A stretch of DNA of 64,000 nt, taken from JAGVSR01 sp963825555. GTDB lineage: Bacteria > Pseudomonadota > Alphaproteobacteria > Rhizobiales > Hyphomicrobiaceae. Within the stretch, counting starts at the first letter, position 1, and each line of letters begins with the position of its first letter. Under the pieces are notes generated by a model. The model saw nothing but the letters and a program-made list of their open reading frames with translations, searched no databases and had not been told where the DNA came from. Where the stretch lies: positions 9,102 through 73,101 of the forward strand of contig CAWGTZ010000006.1 in NCBI GenBank assembly GCA_963825555.1, written 5' to 3'. Made by a program: the position numbers and the translations under genes. Positions 1-9,418 of the stretch are shown piece after piece.

Positions 1-2
1 CG

Positions 3-974
3 CGCTCCAAGGCGGGACTAATCGAGGTGACGGCTCTGAACCTTCTGCTGGTGAAAGGTCCCGGCGCTACGGACTGCCTCAACTACATGCTGACTTCCGA
101 CGTTACCAAGGCAGCGCCGGGCGACAGTCATATCTCCAACATCGTCAATGCTCAGGGCGGGCTTATCGACGATGTGCTGATTTATTGCCTGGAGCCGAAT
201 GTCTACCGTGTGTCGCACGGTAGCGGGGCTACTGCGACCACACTCAAGGAATTGGCTGGTAAGTATGATGTTTCGATCGAGCCGGACGATACTCACGTCC
301 TCTCTCTTCAGGGTCCGGCCTCATTGGAAGTCCTGTCACCGCATACGCCCATGGATCTTGCTGGACTTGGCTATTTCAAGCATGCGCCCACGAAGCTCTT
401 CGGCAAGGACGTTCGCCTTGCCCGCGGCGGTTACTCGGGCGAACGAGGCTATGAGGTTTTCTGCTCCCGCGAAGATGCGGGGTTCTTGTGGGACGCGATC
501 CTTGAGGCCGGCAAGGACAAAGGCATGATGCCCGTGTCGTGGACGTGCCTCGACATCGTGCGTGTTGAAGGCGGTCTCCTGTTCTTCCCGTTCGACATGC
601 CGCACGAGAATACAACACCCTGGGAGGTGAAGGCCGACTGGACGGTCGATCTCGACAAGCCGGACTTTGTCGGCAAGGCGGCTCTCTTGGCAAGCAAGGG
701 CAAGGAGCGCTCTGTCATCACGGGGCTTGAGGTCATGCACAGCAAGGCCATAGAGCCTGGTGCGAAAGTGACGATCGGCAGCCGCGAGGTTGGCGTCGTG
801 ACGAGCACCGTCTTCAGCCAGCATCTTATGAAGTCTCTGGCGATGGCGCAGATCGACAAGAGCTATACGGCGCTCGGGACGGCGCTCGAAGTGCACGAAG
901 GCGGCGAGACGTATGCGGCGACAGTGGTTCGGATGCCGTTTTACGATCCAATGCGCCTCAGAACTCACAGCTAA
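3..974 (+). CDS. GcvT-family folate-dependent aminomethyltransferase (5' end outside window)
   Basis: The protein shows the GcvT layout: an N-terminal folate-binding region (GPGATDCLNYMLTSDV, then NAQGGLIDDVLIY), the middle signature ARGGYSGERGYEVFC, and a C-terminal barrel region (FVGKAAL... REVGVVTS... MAQIDKSY). Family members move one-carbon units from an aminomethyl or methyl donor to tetrahydrofolate. The reading frame stays open to the left edge and the residues before the GTG at 27 (SKAGLIEV) still look like family sequence, so the true start lies upstream and roughly 40-50 residues are missing compared with the usual 360-370. It could be glycine-cleavage T protein or one of the paralogous demethylases; no gcvH or gcvP is visible to decide. 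Family assignment is secure, substrate is not. Confidence 0.85.
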   Translation, partial: RSKAGLIEVTALNLLLVKGPGATDCLNYMLTSDVTKAAPGDSHISNIVNAQGGLIDDVLIYCLEPNVYRVSHGSGATATTLKELAGKYDVSIEPDDTHVLSLQGPASLEVLSPHTPMDLAGLGYFKHAPTKLFGKDVRLARGGYSGERGYEVFCSREDAGFLWDAILEAGKDKGMMPVSWTCLDIVRVEGGLLFFPFDMPHENTTPWEVKADWTVDLDKPDFVGKAALLASKGKERSVITGLEVMHSKAIEPGAKVTIGSREVGVVTSTVFSQHLMKSLAMAQIDKSYTALGTALEVHEGGETYAATVVRMPFYDPMRLRTHS

Positions 975-993
975 TCTACGGCTAGTTTTTTCA

Positions 994-1035
994 GAGAACT
1001 CCGGTATCGCTTGCCCGCGGTGCCGGGGTTTTCTC
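994..1035 (+). terminator. Rho-independent terminator after the GcvT-like gene
   Basis: GAGAACTCCGG (994-1004) pairs with CCGGGGTTTTC (1023-1033), including two G-T pairs, around an 18-base loop that is itself GC-rich. It sits 20 bases after the stop and between convergent genes. Confidence 0.55.
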
Positions 1036-1043
1036 ATTAAAGC

Positions 1044-2202
1044 TCATTGGGAGGCGGCGGCCGGCGCGACGATTGCTGCGGGGGCTTGAAGCAAGCTGTT
1101 ACCGATATTGGTGACTGCTGTGACCACGCCCACTTGTGCCTGACTGTTGGCACCGTCGTTCTTGAGGCGATTCCCAATAGCGGCGATAACAGGAGCCGAT
1201 TTCGAGTACTTGCTGTGATTATTGCCTTCGCCGTCGTCCACGGCAGTTAGATCCACGATCCGCAGATCGTATTTTTCGGCGGCCGCAATCGCGCGGGCGT
1301 CATTTGCCGTGACGCGCCCGGCCCGGTCGACGCCTCCGGCAAGCTTGGTCGAGACCGCCAGCGCCGAGTTGTCCCCCGAAACGAGCACCGTCATGGGGCG
1401 GGGTAGCTTTCCGATGACTTCGAGTTGCGTGCGGAAGACATTCACGTCGAGATCGGGGGAGGCGAGGATGACCTCGGCCAGCTTGCCATTAAAATCTCTG
1501 TGGCCTTTCATCGAGGCCTGCCGCAGGGTCTCAACCGCAAGCCAATTGCCCATACTGTGCGCCAGGATATTGATCTCTTTCACCTCGGGCATTTTCGACA
1601 TTTTCAAGAGGGCCTGCTCCAGAGTAGTCGCGCGAATATGTGCTGGCCTCGCGATCGGCGAGGTAGAGGGGTACCTTGCCCATAGACGGCCATGCAAAGA
1701 GCACAGCTGTTCCCTTGAAGCCCGAGTCATGCACGATCTGGGCGAGCCAGTAGACCGCTTCTTCGTAAAGCGTGTTGTAGCCATGCACGAACACGAGCAC
1801 GTCGTTCGCCTCTGGGCCTCCTCTGCGCGCGCGCGCGCGGATCTGTTCCAGGAAACCGTCGGCATCGAGAAACTGACGCTCCGTCGTGATGAAATGGCGG
1901 CTGGGATCGGGCGGCGTCGTGTCGGGCCACTCGATCTCACCCGTCACGTGCTGGGAGGGAATGGAGACGGTCAGCGCGCTAAAGTTCAGATCCTTTGCGC
2001 GCTTGGCTGTGAATGCGTTCGGGTCTTCGGGGCTGCCGCGCTCGCGAGTCGTCGCGACAAGGACTTGAACCTTGTCGGTATAGGACGGCACGTTGGCGAT
2101 GGGCTCAAGAACCTCGCTACCGGGGCGCGATGCGCAGCCAGCAACAAACAGCACGAAAACCGCTAGGGCTGCAAACCCTGAAACTCGTCTGAAAACGGAC
2201 AA
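1044..2202 (-). CDS. DUF900 alpha/beta-hydrolase lipoprotein, frame broken once
   Basis: The N-terminal part (from 2202) has a lipoprotein signal peptide with lipobox VAGC, followed by family sequence (VLVATTRERG..., then VLVFVHGYNTLYEEAVYWLAQI, AVLFAWPSMG). The C-terminal part continues in another frame with the nucleophile elbow LAHSMGNW and LVSGDNSALAVS. This is the DUF900 group of predicted serine esterases, anchored to a membrane by lipidation. The two halves join at about 1625-1640, where YLADREASTYSR in one frame is followed by TLEQALLKMSKM in another; a single-base indel explains it. All catalytic-fold parts are present, so either a base-calling error or a very recent mutation is likely. 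Substrate unknown. Confidence 0.8.
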
Positions 2203-2386
2203 AGACCACCCCGGAATTTTTCAGCGAGTTTATAGAGCTGGGCCGCCCGCGCTGACAGGCCAATTTATTCCAATTCAGTTAGGAACTGCATTTAAGGCGC
2301 TGGTGTGTTTTTCAGGCCTCTTCGGCCCCGCAGGCACAGGAAAGCTTGAGAGTCTGTCGCTCAGGCAAGTGTCCGAGCGCGGTTTG

Positions 2387-2427
2387 AAAAAAGCTCCGGG
2401 CGCGGATCCATCAGCTTCCGCGCCCGG
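2387..2427 (-). terminator. Terminator closing the DUF3300-DUF2950 operon
   Basis: Perfect 10-bp stem CCGGGCGCGG / CCGCGCCCGG (2396-2405 with 2418-2427) with a 12-base loop. Read on the minus strand it is followed by GAGCTTTTTT, i.e. a T-run, about 70 bases after the DUF2950 stop. Confidence 0.8.
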
Positions 2428-2493
2428 CCTATTTCGTCTCCCATACGCTCGGCTGAAGCCAAAAAACTGGTCTTTTTTTCCTATCGGTGGACG

Positions 2494-3462
2494 TCACTCG
2501 GTCTCGACTTTGTTCCAGCTCGAATCCGGATCGAACAACTTTATTTTCTGTGCGTCCGTTACCGTGTCCGGTCCGAGGTCCTTTTCGTACACCTCGCCGT
2601 CCTGATTGACGATGAAAGTCATGATGCCCGAGTTGCCGTACTCAGCCGGCGTTGCGATCAGGGCGAAACCGCCGATCATGCGATCGTTGAGGATGTAGTC
2701 TCGGGCACCGTCGGCGGCGTTTTTGCCCTGACCGTAGAGCATGCGGTAGACATAGCCGTGGTAGGCTGGTTGACCTTCGCCCGAGTTGCGGGCCTGGTAG
2801 CCTTCCCGTTGGGCTTTGGCCATAAGGGGACCGATCGGGCTTTCCTCCTCACCGGCCGCGGCTGGCCAGTAGAGACCATCCTTGCGCCCGTCGCGGCTCA
2901 TGAGCCGACGCGCGTACTGTATGCCTTTTCCATCCCGTTCCTTCTCCGCGTACTCAAGTTGTGCGGCGACGTAGGTCCGCATGACTTCGATCGTGTTCAA
3001 CTCGTTCTCGCCGATGCGTCGGGTCAAAATCTCATCGAGGCCGGCATCCGTGTCCCAGAACCATTTGCCCTCCTCGGCCACGATCGGGATCGGGAAGGGA
3101 AACTCGTCGTTGCCGATGACGAGAATGGCCTTGGAGGCATCCTCCTGTTCGATCTTGTGGCTCTCATCGAAGGCTGTGAGGAAGCGTTCGCGACGGGCCT
3201 CGTCGTCGACCGGATCCCCGGAGCTGGCGATCTCCTCGCCGTCAGGGCCGAGAACCTCGACAATGGCCTCTACCGGATCATCCGAACGGACGGCCTCAAT
3301 GAGTGCTGAGACAGCTTCCTCGGCGGATCCATAGCTGGCGAAATCATCGTCTTGGGCAGAGGCGCGTCCCGCGCCGATTGCGGTCGAGGCGGCAAGAGCG
3401 AACCCTATGGCGAGCAGTGCGAGGGGGCGGCGAGTCAGAGGCTTGTTATGATGGTGAAGCAT
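2494..3462 (-). CDS. DUF2950 family exported protein
   Basis: A 322-residue protein starting at MLHHHNKPLTRRP, with a basic n-region, hydrophobic stretch and an AxA-type signal peptidase site (GRASAQDDD). The mature part matches the DUF2950 pattern: FASYGSAEEAVSALIEA, PFPIPIVAEEGKWFWDTDAG, RRIGENELNTIEVMRTYV AAQ, YHGYVYRMLYGQG and the C-terminal FIVNQDGEVYEKDLG. The frame is open further upstream, but this start precedes a proper signal peptide. It lies 80 bases after the DUF3300 gene on the same strand; the two families are commonly found next to each other, so a joint envelope role is inferred. Biochemical function is unknown for the family. Confidence 0.85.
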   Translation of the reverse strand: MLHHHNKPLTRRPLALLAIGFALAASTAIGAGRASAQDDDFASYGSAEEAVSALIEAVRSDDPVEAIVEVLGPDGEEIASSGDPVDDEARRERFLTAFDESHKIEQEDASKAILVIGNDEFPFPIPIVAEEGKWFWDTDAGLDEILTRRIGENELNTIEVMRTYVAAQLEYAEKERDGKGIQYARRLMSRDGRKDGLYWPAAAGEEESPIGPLMAKAQREGYQARNSGEGQPAYHGYVYRMLYGQGKNAADGARDYILNDRMIGGFALIATPAEYGNSGIMTFIVNQDGEVYEKDLGPDTVTDAQKIKLFDPDSSWNKVETE

Positions 3463-3542
3463 GGCTTTGTTCCGTCTATGGTGGCGACGTGAAAGGCTGC
3501 GGAAAGAAGTAGAGGGGGTGGTCGGCACGACGAACACTGGCA

Positions 3543-5031
3543 CTACCGCCGCCGTCCGCCGCCTCCTCCCTTGCGACCGCCTCCGCCGCCGCCGCGTTTA
3601 GCCCCTCCGCCGCTTTTTCTCGCCTTAGGGTGTGAAGCGGAGGACTTACGGCTGACATTGCCGCGATTGGTCTGCTTCTTCACCTGGGACTTTGGCTTGA
3701 CGTTCATGGCCTTTGAGGAAGCCTTGGAGGGCTTCTTGACACTCTTCTTCGGGACATCCTTCTTGGTCGCCGGCTTGGTTTTGCCGCTACCAACCTTGTC
3801 CTTAGCCTTCGAGACATCGCGGCTGCCAACTTTGTCTTTGGCCTTGGATCCGGCGCCTTCACCCAGTTTGTCTTTCACCCGATCGGCACCGCCTCGATCG
3901 CCGACCTTGTCCTTGGCCTTGGAGAGGTCACGGTCGCCAACCTTGTCCTTGGCCTTGGAGAGGTCACGGTCGCCAACCTTGTCCTTGGCCTTGGAGAGGT
4001 CACGATCACCAACCTTGTCCTTGGCCTTGGAACCGTCTCGATCTCCCAGCTTGTCCTTTACGCGATCGACGTCGCTGCGATCCCCGACCTTGCTTTTGTC
4101 GAAGCCGCTGAAGTCCTTGTTCTTGTCCCTGATCTTTCTGTCTTTGGCGTACTTTTCGCGAGTGCCCTTGTCGCGGTAGGGAACCGGTCCGCGATGCTTG
4201 GCGTTGTGCTCCCACTTATTGTTCGTGATTTTTGCCCGATTGACGTTGATGTTGTTGTAGCGGTTGATATCGATGTCAACGCTACCGCGGCGCCAGTCGC
4301 AACGGTTCCAACCCCAGATATTGTTGGCGACTGCAAAGCCCGTACCCCAGAAAAAGCCATTCACGAACGACGCGCCCGGGTACGGGTTCCAATAGTACGG
4401 TGGATAGGACGGGTACCACCACGAGCCATAGACAACCGTCGGCTGATACACCGGCACGTAAACGACATCAGGTTCAGCAGGCTCGATGACGATGTATTCG
4501 GTCCGCGTTTCCGGATCGGGCTGTTTGGTGACCTTCTGCTGTTTCGTCGTCTTCAGGTTGCCGGCTTCATCGGCTTTCTGACGTAGATACTGGACGCGGG
4601 CGAAGACATCGTCTTCCTGCGCGAGGAACGCATCGCCGAGCTGCTGCGTCCACTCCAGCTTATCACTCATGTTTTGCAGGACGTCCGGGAACATCGTGAG
4701 CGCCTTGATGCTCGGATCCCAGTCCTTGGACTCCAGAGCCTTTGTGAGAGCATCGCCCTCAAGCTTGGCGTTGGCCGGTTCTTTGCGCCACCGCGCGGCT
4801 TGCACGACATCGAGAGGATAGGTCGATGCCATTAGAATGTTGGCGAGGAGTTCGTCGGGATACAGCGCAATCGGCGCCAGCATCTGGTCGAGTTCCTCGT
4901 TCTTGAATACGGCTTCTTGCGTCGCTTCCTGTACGTCTGGTGCATCTTGGGCGACAGCGAAACTCTTCGGCCCCATCGAAACTGCGACGAGCAAGGTCAG
5001 AACATAATCCGACGACAGATTTTATCTTCAC
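3543..5031 (-). CDS. DUF3300 family exported protein with lysine-rich repeat tail; frame break in signal peptide
   Basis: The core from about residue 30 to 280 carries DUF3300 signatures (ELDQMLAPIALYPDELLANIL, PLDVVQAARWRK, WDPSIKALTMFPDVL, EYIVIEPAEPDVVYVPVYQP, then a Trp/Tyr/Pro-rich VVYGSWWYPSYPPYYWNP). The last ~200 residues are a highly basic low-complexity tail: repeats of SKAKDKVGDRDL, then Lys/Pro/Ser, ending in Gly/Arg runs. The longest uninterrupted frame starts at 4994 inside the signal sequence. Starting at the ATG at 5031 gives MKIKSVVGL, and a one-base shift near 5001-5008 continues as VLTLLVAVSMGPKSFAVA, a perfect signal peptide, so the gene almost certainly begins at 5031. 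The charged tail suggests binding to a polyanion or to the wall; that is inference. Confidence 0.8.
3895..4038 (-). repeat. 36-bp tandem repeat inside the DUF3300 gene
   Basis: About four near-identical 36-bp units, each encoding SKAKDKVGDRDL (unit starts at 3931, 3967 and 4003 are exact multiples). More diverged copies flank the block on both sides (roughly 3800-4095, with variants such as GADRVKDKLGEG). Period is a multiple of three, so copy-number change keeps the frame. Confidence 0.85.
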
Positions 5032-5352
5032 GAACGATCTTCTCCCAGTTGGAAATCAGCTTTTGTGTTTATAGACATCCCTAAACCAGTGAATTGACAA
5101 GCCTCAAAAACGCGGTGCGAGAAATATGGAGTGACTGCCCGGCGGGCATGTTTGCTGATTTAAGATTTCGTTCCGGATTGCGCGTTAGTGCATCACGGGG
5201 AGCACAAAGGGCCGGGTGCAGAGCCGTCTGCATGTCACGTTCGATTTATGTTCGGTCCCGCTAGCAACAATGTTTTTGGGCTTGCAGGACGGAAATGTCC
5301 AGCTGGAGCCCAAGGGTGTAACGAACGGTCAATACAAGTTCAGGCAAATTCG
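5032..5352. other. Divergent intergenic region
   Basis: About 320 bases between the divergent DUF3300 and SH3 genes. A TTGACA hexamer at 5094-5099 could be a plus-strand -35 element, but no convincing -10 follows at standard spacing. No RNA gene, repeat or terminator is seen. Confidence 0.3.
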
Positions 5353-6523
5353 ATGTTCCGCCATACTTCTGTGGGAAGACCCCACGGTCCGGTTGGCTGC
5401 CAACGATTTTGTCTCGGGTGTCCTTTGCTTCGTCGTCTGATGATCGTCACAATTGTCTGTCTGCCCGGCGCTGCTGGCGCCGAGGCCGTCAAGCTGGGCG
5501 GCGATGAAATCCGCGAAGCCGTGACCGGGTCTCTGCTGGAGTTGGATACGCCGCTCGGGACGACCATTCCGATCCGCTTCACGGGCGATGGCCTCATGAC
5601 GGGAAAAGCCGGCCAACTCTCATCGGTATTGGGAGCCGCCAAGGATCGCGGCCGCTGGTGGGTCAAGGGCGATCGGCTTTGTTACAAATGGTTCCGCTGG
5701 TTCGAAGCGCAGTCGCAATGCATGACAGTGCAGATGAAGGATGAGCGCGTCTACTGGCATCAGGATGATGGCAAGCGCGGTACGGCCACAATTGTGGAAC
5801 GCGCGGTTGTTGTCGCGGAAGAGCCAAAAAAGTCCGTTCAGGATGCCGGCCGAACGCTCGAAAGCCCGTGCGCCGGACACGGCCTCGGCCCGAGCAGCTG
5901 TCATCGAGACTCCCCCCTCCGAGGCCTTAGGACTCTCGACTGCCGCAATCGTACCCCCCGTGTTGAAATCCCCGCCCCGCCTCGCCGTGCGCCGGAAATC
6001 GCCTGTGGCGGAATTGGGCATGGCCTCGGCGGATATGCCAGACCGGGGGCTCTTTTTCGTTGGGCTCGGATTGTCCCGGGCGCTGCAATCGCAAGTTCGG
6101 CAGGCCAATCTGGCTGAGGCCGAAACGCCCCCCCTGATGGTCGCCAATCCGGCACCAAAGCAGGCGGTCGTGCAGAATGTGACGAAGACCCCGGCGGTTG
6201 TCCCCGCCAAGAAACCGGCCAGAGCAGTCGTTGCGTCGTTGCCGGTTCGCAAGGCTGCACCTGTTACGCCTGCACAAAGTGCGCAAGAGTCCGTGCGGAC
6301 GCCTCCGACGGCGTCGTCAACGTTCAGTGTCTATGGCGTACCGGCCTGGGATGTCCTCAACGTGCGCAGCGGACCCTCGTCCGAACATGCGATCGTGGGA
6401 AACATTCCGTCTAATGGCCGGGGCGTTCGGATGGTGGGGCCTTGCATCGACCTGTGGTGCCAGGTTCAATTCCGGAACCGGCGCGGCTGGGTGAACCGCT
6501 ACTATCTGCTGGCTCAGAACTGA
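5353..6523 (+). CDS. Exported SH3 (type 3) domain protein, frame broken once
   Basis: From the ATG at 5353 the protein starts with a basic segment, a hydrophobic stretch (LMIVTIVCLPGAAGAEA) and a conserved N-domain (LGGDEIREAVTGSLLELDTP, then RWWVKGDRLCYKWFRWFEAQ and CMTVQMKDERVYWHQDDGKRG). Around 5850-5890 the frame is lost; in the next frame the protein continues through a Pro/Ala/Lys-rich linker to a C-terminal bacterial SH3 domain (WDVLNVRSGPSSEHAIVGNI ... WCQVQFRNRRGWVNRYYL). SH3b domains bind peptidoglycan or protein in the periplasm. One indel restores a single protein of about 390 residues. The start is uncertain: ATG at 5440 is possible but lacks positive charges before the hydrophobic core. 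Confidence 0.65.
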
Positions 6524-6879
6524 GCGCCCGGAGCGCGAACTCGTATCGGAGACCGGCACGGAGATGGCCGGCACGCTCCTCACCCTTTTTTTCATCACTT
6601 CCCTTCAAGCCCATGGCTTGGTGCGAGCCTCGCGCGCCCTGACTGCGTGCACCGAGGCCTGTGCAGCGCAGTAAATGCAGCCATTCGGATTTTTCTTTCC
6701 GCATACGCTGCAACAGCGGAACCTATTGCATTTTGGGAAGAAACGCCACAATTTTGGCTGCGAACGAAGTGTGTCGCTTTAGAGATTGTCAATATGAATT
6801 GAGATTATGGCTTCAGAAGACGCAGCAAAGGTGCTAAAAGGCAACGATTAACAAAGGGTGTGTTTTTTCCAGATCCTTA
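6524..6879. other. Intergenic region, no gene seen
   Basis: No ORF with coding character. A weak CCGGC/GCCGG hairpin near 6554-6572 is followed about 15 bases later by a T-run (6585-6591); it may end the SH3 transcript but the spacing is poor. The AT-rich stretch before 6880 presumably carries the promoter of the Crp/Fnr gene. Confidence 0.3.
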
Positions 6880-7596
6880 GTGAGTTGCGTCATGGTTGAG
6901 TTTACTTCGTCAGCTTCGGCCCAAGCCGAACTTCTGGGTTCTGACGCCGGCGTCGTTGAAAACGATGCGGGCCGCGGTGAAGTTGGCGTCAAAGAACTGT
7001 CATTGTTGTCATTGGTAAGTGGCGACTCCCTTTTTCGGGAGGGAGATCCCAAGACCCATGTTTATCGGGTGGAATCGGGGATCTTCTGTCTGACGGCGCA
7101 ACGGCCGAGCGGACCGCCTCGTGTAGTGGAGATGGTTTTCCCGGGTGGCTTCCTGGGATTCGGCTTTCTCGAAAATCACATCCATAGCGCCATGGCGGTG
7201 GTGCCGAGCCGCGTGAGACTTTTCCGGCTTAGCGAGATTTCCGATCTCTGCGAGCAATTTTCCGAGGTTCGCGAGAGGCAGGCCTTGGCAACGGAGCGTG
7301 AGTTCGCGGCCCGCCGGCGTCAACTGGTGGGTGCCACGGAGAACTCTCCATTGGCGCGCGTGGCGGCCTTCTTGTCTGCCGTATCCCACTTCAACGAGAG
7401 CGAAGGCCGCGACCCCCACGCAGTGACCGGAACTTTGAAATCTGGGGAGGTGGCTAGCTTTCTCGGGCTCGATGTCGAGACACTGGCGATAGCACTCAAC
7501 GAACTCCAGGAGCGTGGCCTGATCACCCGAAATGTGGAGGGTGGTCTCGTGCTGCTCGATCCAGTCGGTCTGGAAGAGATGGCTCCTTCGCCATAA
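6880..7596 (+). CDS. Crp/Fnr-family transcriptional regulator
   Basis: A 238-residue protein with an N-terminal cyclic-nucleotide-binding-like beta roll (GDSLFREGDPKTHVYRVESG, then VVEMVFPGGFLGFGFL), a dimerisation helix (EREFAARRRQLV) and a C-terminal winged helix (SGEVASFLGLDVETLAIALNELQERGLITR). The recognition helix has the Fnr/FixK look (LGLDVETLAIALNEL). The four-cysteine N-terminal Fe-S cluster of true FNR is absent; the only N-terminal Cys is residue 3 if GTG 6880 is used, and ATG 6892 is an alternative start. A FixK-like role in low-oxygen control is plausible given the cbb3 locus 10 kb away, but target genes cannot be read from the sequence. Confidence 0.8.
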   Translation: MSCVMVEFTSSASAQAELLGSDAGVVENDAGRGEVGVKELSLLSLVSGDSLFREGDPKTHVYRVESGIFCLTAQRPSGPPRVVEMVFPGGFLGFGFLENHIHSAMAVVPSRVRLFRLSEISDLCEQFSEVRERQALATEREFAARRRQLVGATENSPLARVAAFLSAVSHFNESEGRDPHAVTGTLKSGEVASFLGLDVETLAIALNELQERGLITRNVEGGLVLLDPVGLEEMAPSP

Positions 7597-7669
7597 CGGA
7601 TTCACTTGGCGTGTTCCCTGTTCCCAAGGGGGCGGTCGCGTCTTCGAAGAATGAAAGTGCCCCTGTGTC

Positions 7670-8455
7670 ATGCGTCGCTTGCCCTTTGCAATTCTGGCCA
7701 TCTTGACGGTTGCCGCCTCCACATTTGGTGGAAAGGCGGTGGAGGCCCAGTCGCTCGGCTTGTGGGGCGGCTGGACGGACGGCGGTCATGAATGGCAGGG
7801 CATGGAAAAGAAGCGGACCCCGGGTGAGAGCACAAACCCTGGCGCGAATTCCGGCGGCTCTTTCGGATTCGGTCCGGGCTATGGCCAGGCTTTCCCAACG
7901 ATCATGGAGGGTGGTCCGCGTCCCGTGATCCGTCCTGAGGCGCCGCAGATCGTCGCGCTGCCCAACGACGAGGTTCCCGGCACCGTCCTGATCGACAACG
8001 AGGCTCGCCGACTCTATTTCACCCTCAACGCGGAAGAGGCCTACGAGTATCCGATCTCCGTAGGTCGCGATGGCTTCACCTGGACGGGTACCGAAAAGAT
8101 CAGCCGGATCGCGGACTGGCCAGACTGGTATCCTCCGGCGGAGATGCGCCAGCGCGATCCGCGCCTGCCGGAAAAGATGTTCGGCGGCATCAAGAACCCG
8201 CTAGGTGCCAAGGCCCTTTTCCTGGGCAACAGCCTCTATCGAATTCATGGCACCAACGATCCCAAGACCATCGGCTATGCCGCGTCATCGGGCTGCTTCC
8301 GCATGATGAACGCGCACGTTCTGCATCTTGCTACGCTCGTCGATGTCGGCACCACGGTGAAGGTTGTGGACAGCCTGCCACAGGGTGACGAGTTGGCCGA
8401 ACTCCCGTGGCTTCAGAAGCCAGCAGCTCTGGGCGTCTCGGCCCGACGCCAGTAA
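7670..8455 (+). CDS. L,D-transpeptidase (YkuD domain)
   Basis: A 261-residue exported protein: signal peptide (MRRLPFAILAILTVAAS ... VEAQ), a Gly/Pro-rich linker, and a YkuD domain starting at VPGTVLIDNEARRLYF. The catalytic motif is complete: HGTNDPKTIGYAASSGCFRM, with the HGT histidine and the SxGCxR cysteine. It forms 3-3 crosslinks in peptidoglycan or attaches proteins to it, in the periplasm. It lies 73 bases after the Crp/Fnr gene and converges with murI. One of several paralogues usual for Hyphomicrobiales. Confidence 0.9.
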   Translation: MRRLPFAILAILTVAASTFGGKAVEAQSLGLWGGWTDGGHEWQGMEKKRTPGESTNPGANSGGSFGFGPGYGQAFPTIMEGGPRPVIRPEAPQIVALPNDEVPGTVLIDNEARRLYFTLNAEEAYEYPISVGRDGFTWTGTEKISRIADWPDWYPPAEMRQRDPRLPEKMFGGIKNPLGAKALFLGNSLYRIHGTNDPKTIGYAASSGCFRMMNAHVLHLATLVDVGTTVKVVDSLPQGDELAELPWLQKPAALGVSARRQ

Positions 8456-8485
8456 ATCCCCTAGAAAACGGGGCGGTGCGAGCCC

Positions 8486-9346
8486 TTAAGCCCGCTCGAA
8501 AGTCGGCACTTCCGGCCAGAACACCTGAGCGCGGGCGCTGATGACATCGGCATCATTTGCAGTTGTCAGCAGGCGAACACGGCCCGTGTTGCCCTCCACG
8601 AAGTGCGGATGGCGGTGCAGATAATCTTCAAGGCTGTCAGCGACGATCTCGGGCTGGGACAGGATGCGTGTCGCGGGTGGCAGGTGGCGGCGGAACAAGT
8701 GCTCCACAAGCGGGAAGTGCGTGCATCCGAGGATCGCGCGATGGGGCGGTACGCCGTTGGTCTGCATCATGACACCGGCGATCCCTTCGGAAACAAGACG
8801 GTCTAGTTCCGCTTCAGGCGCCTCGTTCTCAATGGCGCCGGCCAGTTCCGAGCAGATCTGCTGGACGACGGTCACCTTCGGACAGCGCTTGCGGATCTCT
8901 TCCTCATACACGCCGGCCATAACGGTTCGTATGGTTCCGAACACTGCGATCGTGTCGGTCAGGTTTTTCTGAGGATATTGCGGTGTGGTAACGGACCAGG
9001 GAGTCTGGGTGGCGGCTTCTACCGTCGGCGCCACGATGCCGAGAACGTTGTAACCCTTGGCCTTCCACTCCGTGCCAGGTAGCCAATTTTGCTGGAGCTT
9101 ACGTGCGGCGACGGCCGTCGCCGTATTACAGCCCAGAAGCACGAGGCGGGCGCCATGCTGGAAAAGTGCTTCAACGCCCGCGCGCGTCAGGTCGACGATC
9201 TCGGCCGAGGAGCGGTTTCCGTAGGGCACGTGGGCATGATCGCCGAGATAGGTGAAAGAAGCCTGCGGAAAGCGCGCAACGAGCGCTCTCAGCACGGTCA
9301 ACCCGCCCAGCCCTGAATCGAAAACCCCAATCATGGGCCGGATCAA
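8486..9346 (-). CDS. murI: Glutamate racemase
   Basis: A 286-residue enzyme of normal length that makes D-glutamate for the peptidoglycan stem. It starts with IGVFDSGLGGLTVL; the catalytic cysteine pair is present in GCNTATA and in GCTHFPL, and the substrate loop PYGNRS follows the first motif. Cytoplasmic. It is the last gene of a minus-strand series fabA-fabB-fabI-murI, 72 bases after the fabI stop. Confidence 0.95.
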   Translation of the reverse strand: MIRPMIGVFDSGLGGLTVLRALVARFPQASFTYLGDHAHVPYGNRSSAEIVDLTRAGVEALFQHGARLVLLGCNTATAVAARKLQQNWLPGTEWKAKGYNVLGIVAPTVEAATQTPWSVTTPQYPQKNLTDTIAVFGTIRTVMAGVYEEEIRKRCPKVTVVQQICSELAGAIENEAPEAELDRLVSEGIAGVMMQTNGVPPHRAILGCTHFPLVEHLFRRHLPPATRILSQPEIVADSLEDYLHRHPHFVEGNTGRVRLLTTANDADVISARAQVFWPEVPTFERA

Positions 9347-9418
9347 TGCGACGGCGTAGGGGGTGCCGTCAAGGCAACGATTGCGCCGGATCGATCTGGC
9401 TCGTGAGCGGTGGTGGAC

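Noticed and set aside
1222..2166. A 314-codon plus-strand frame
   Set aside because: Antisense to the DUF900 hydrolase, whose motifs and lipobox are clear on the minus strand.
8456..8485. CCCC-N8-GGGG hairpin between the L,D-transpeptidase gene and murI
   Set aside because: Stem of only four pairs without a T-run; too weak to call a terminator.
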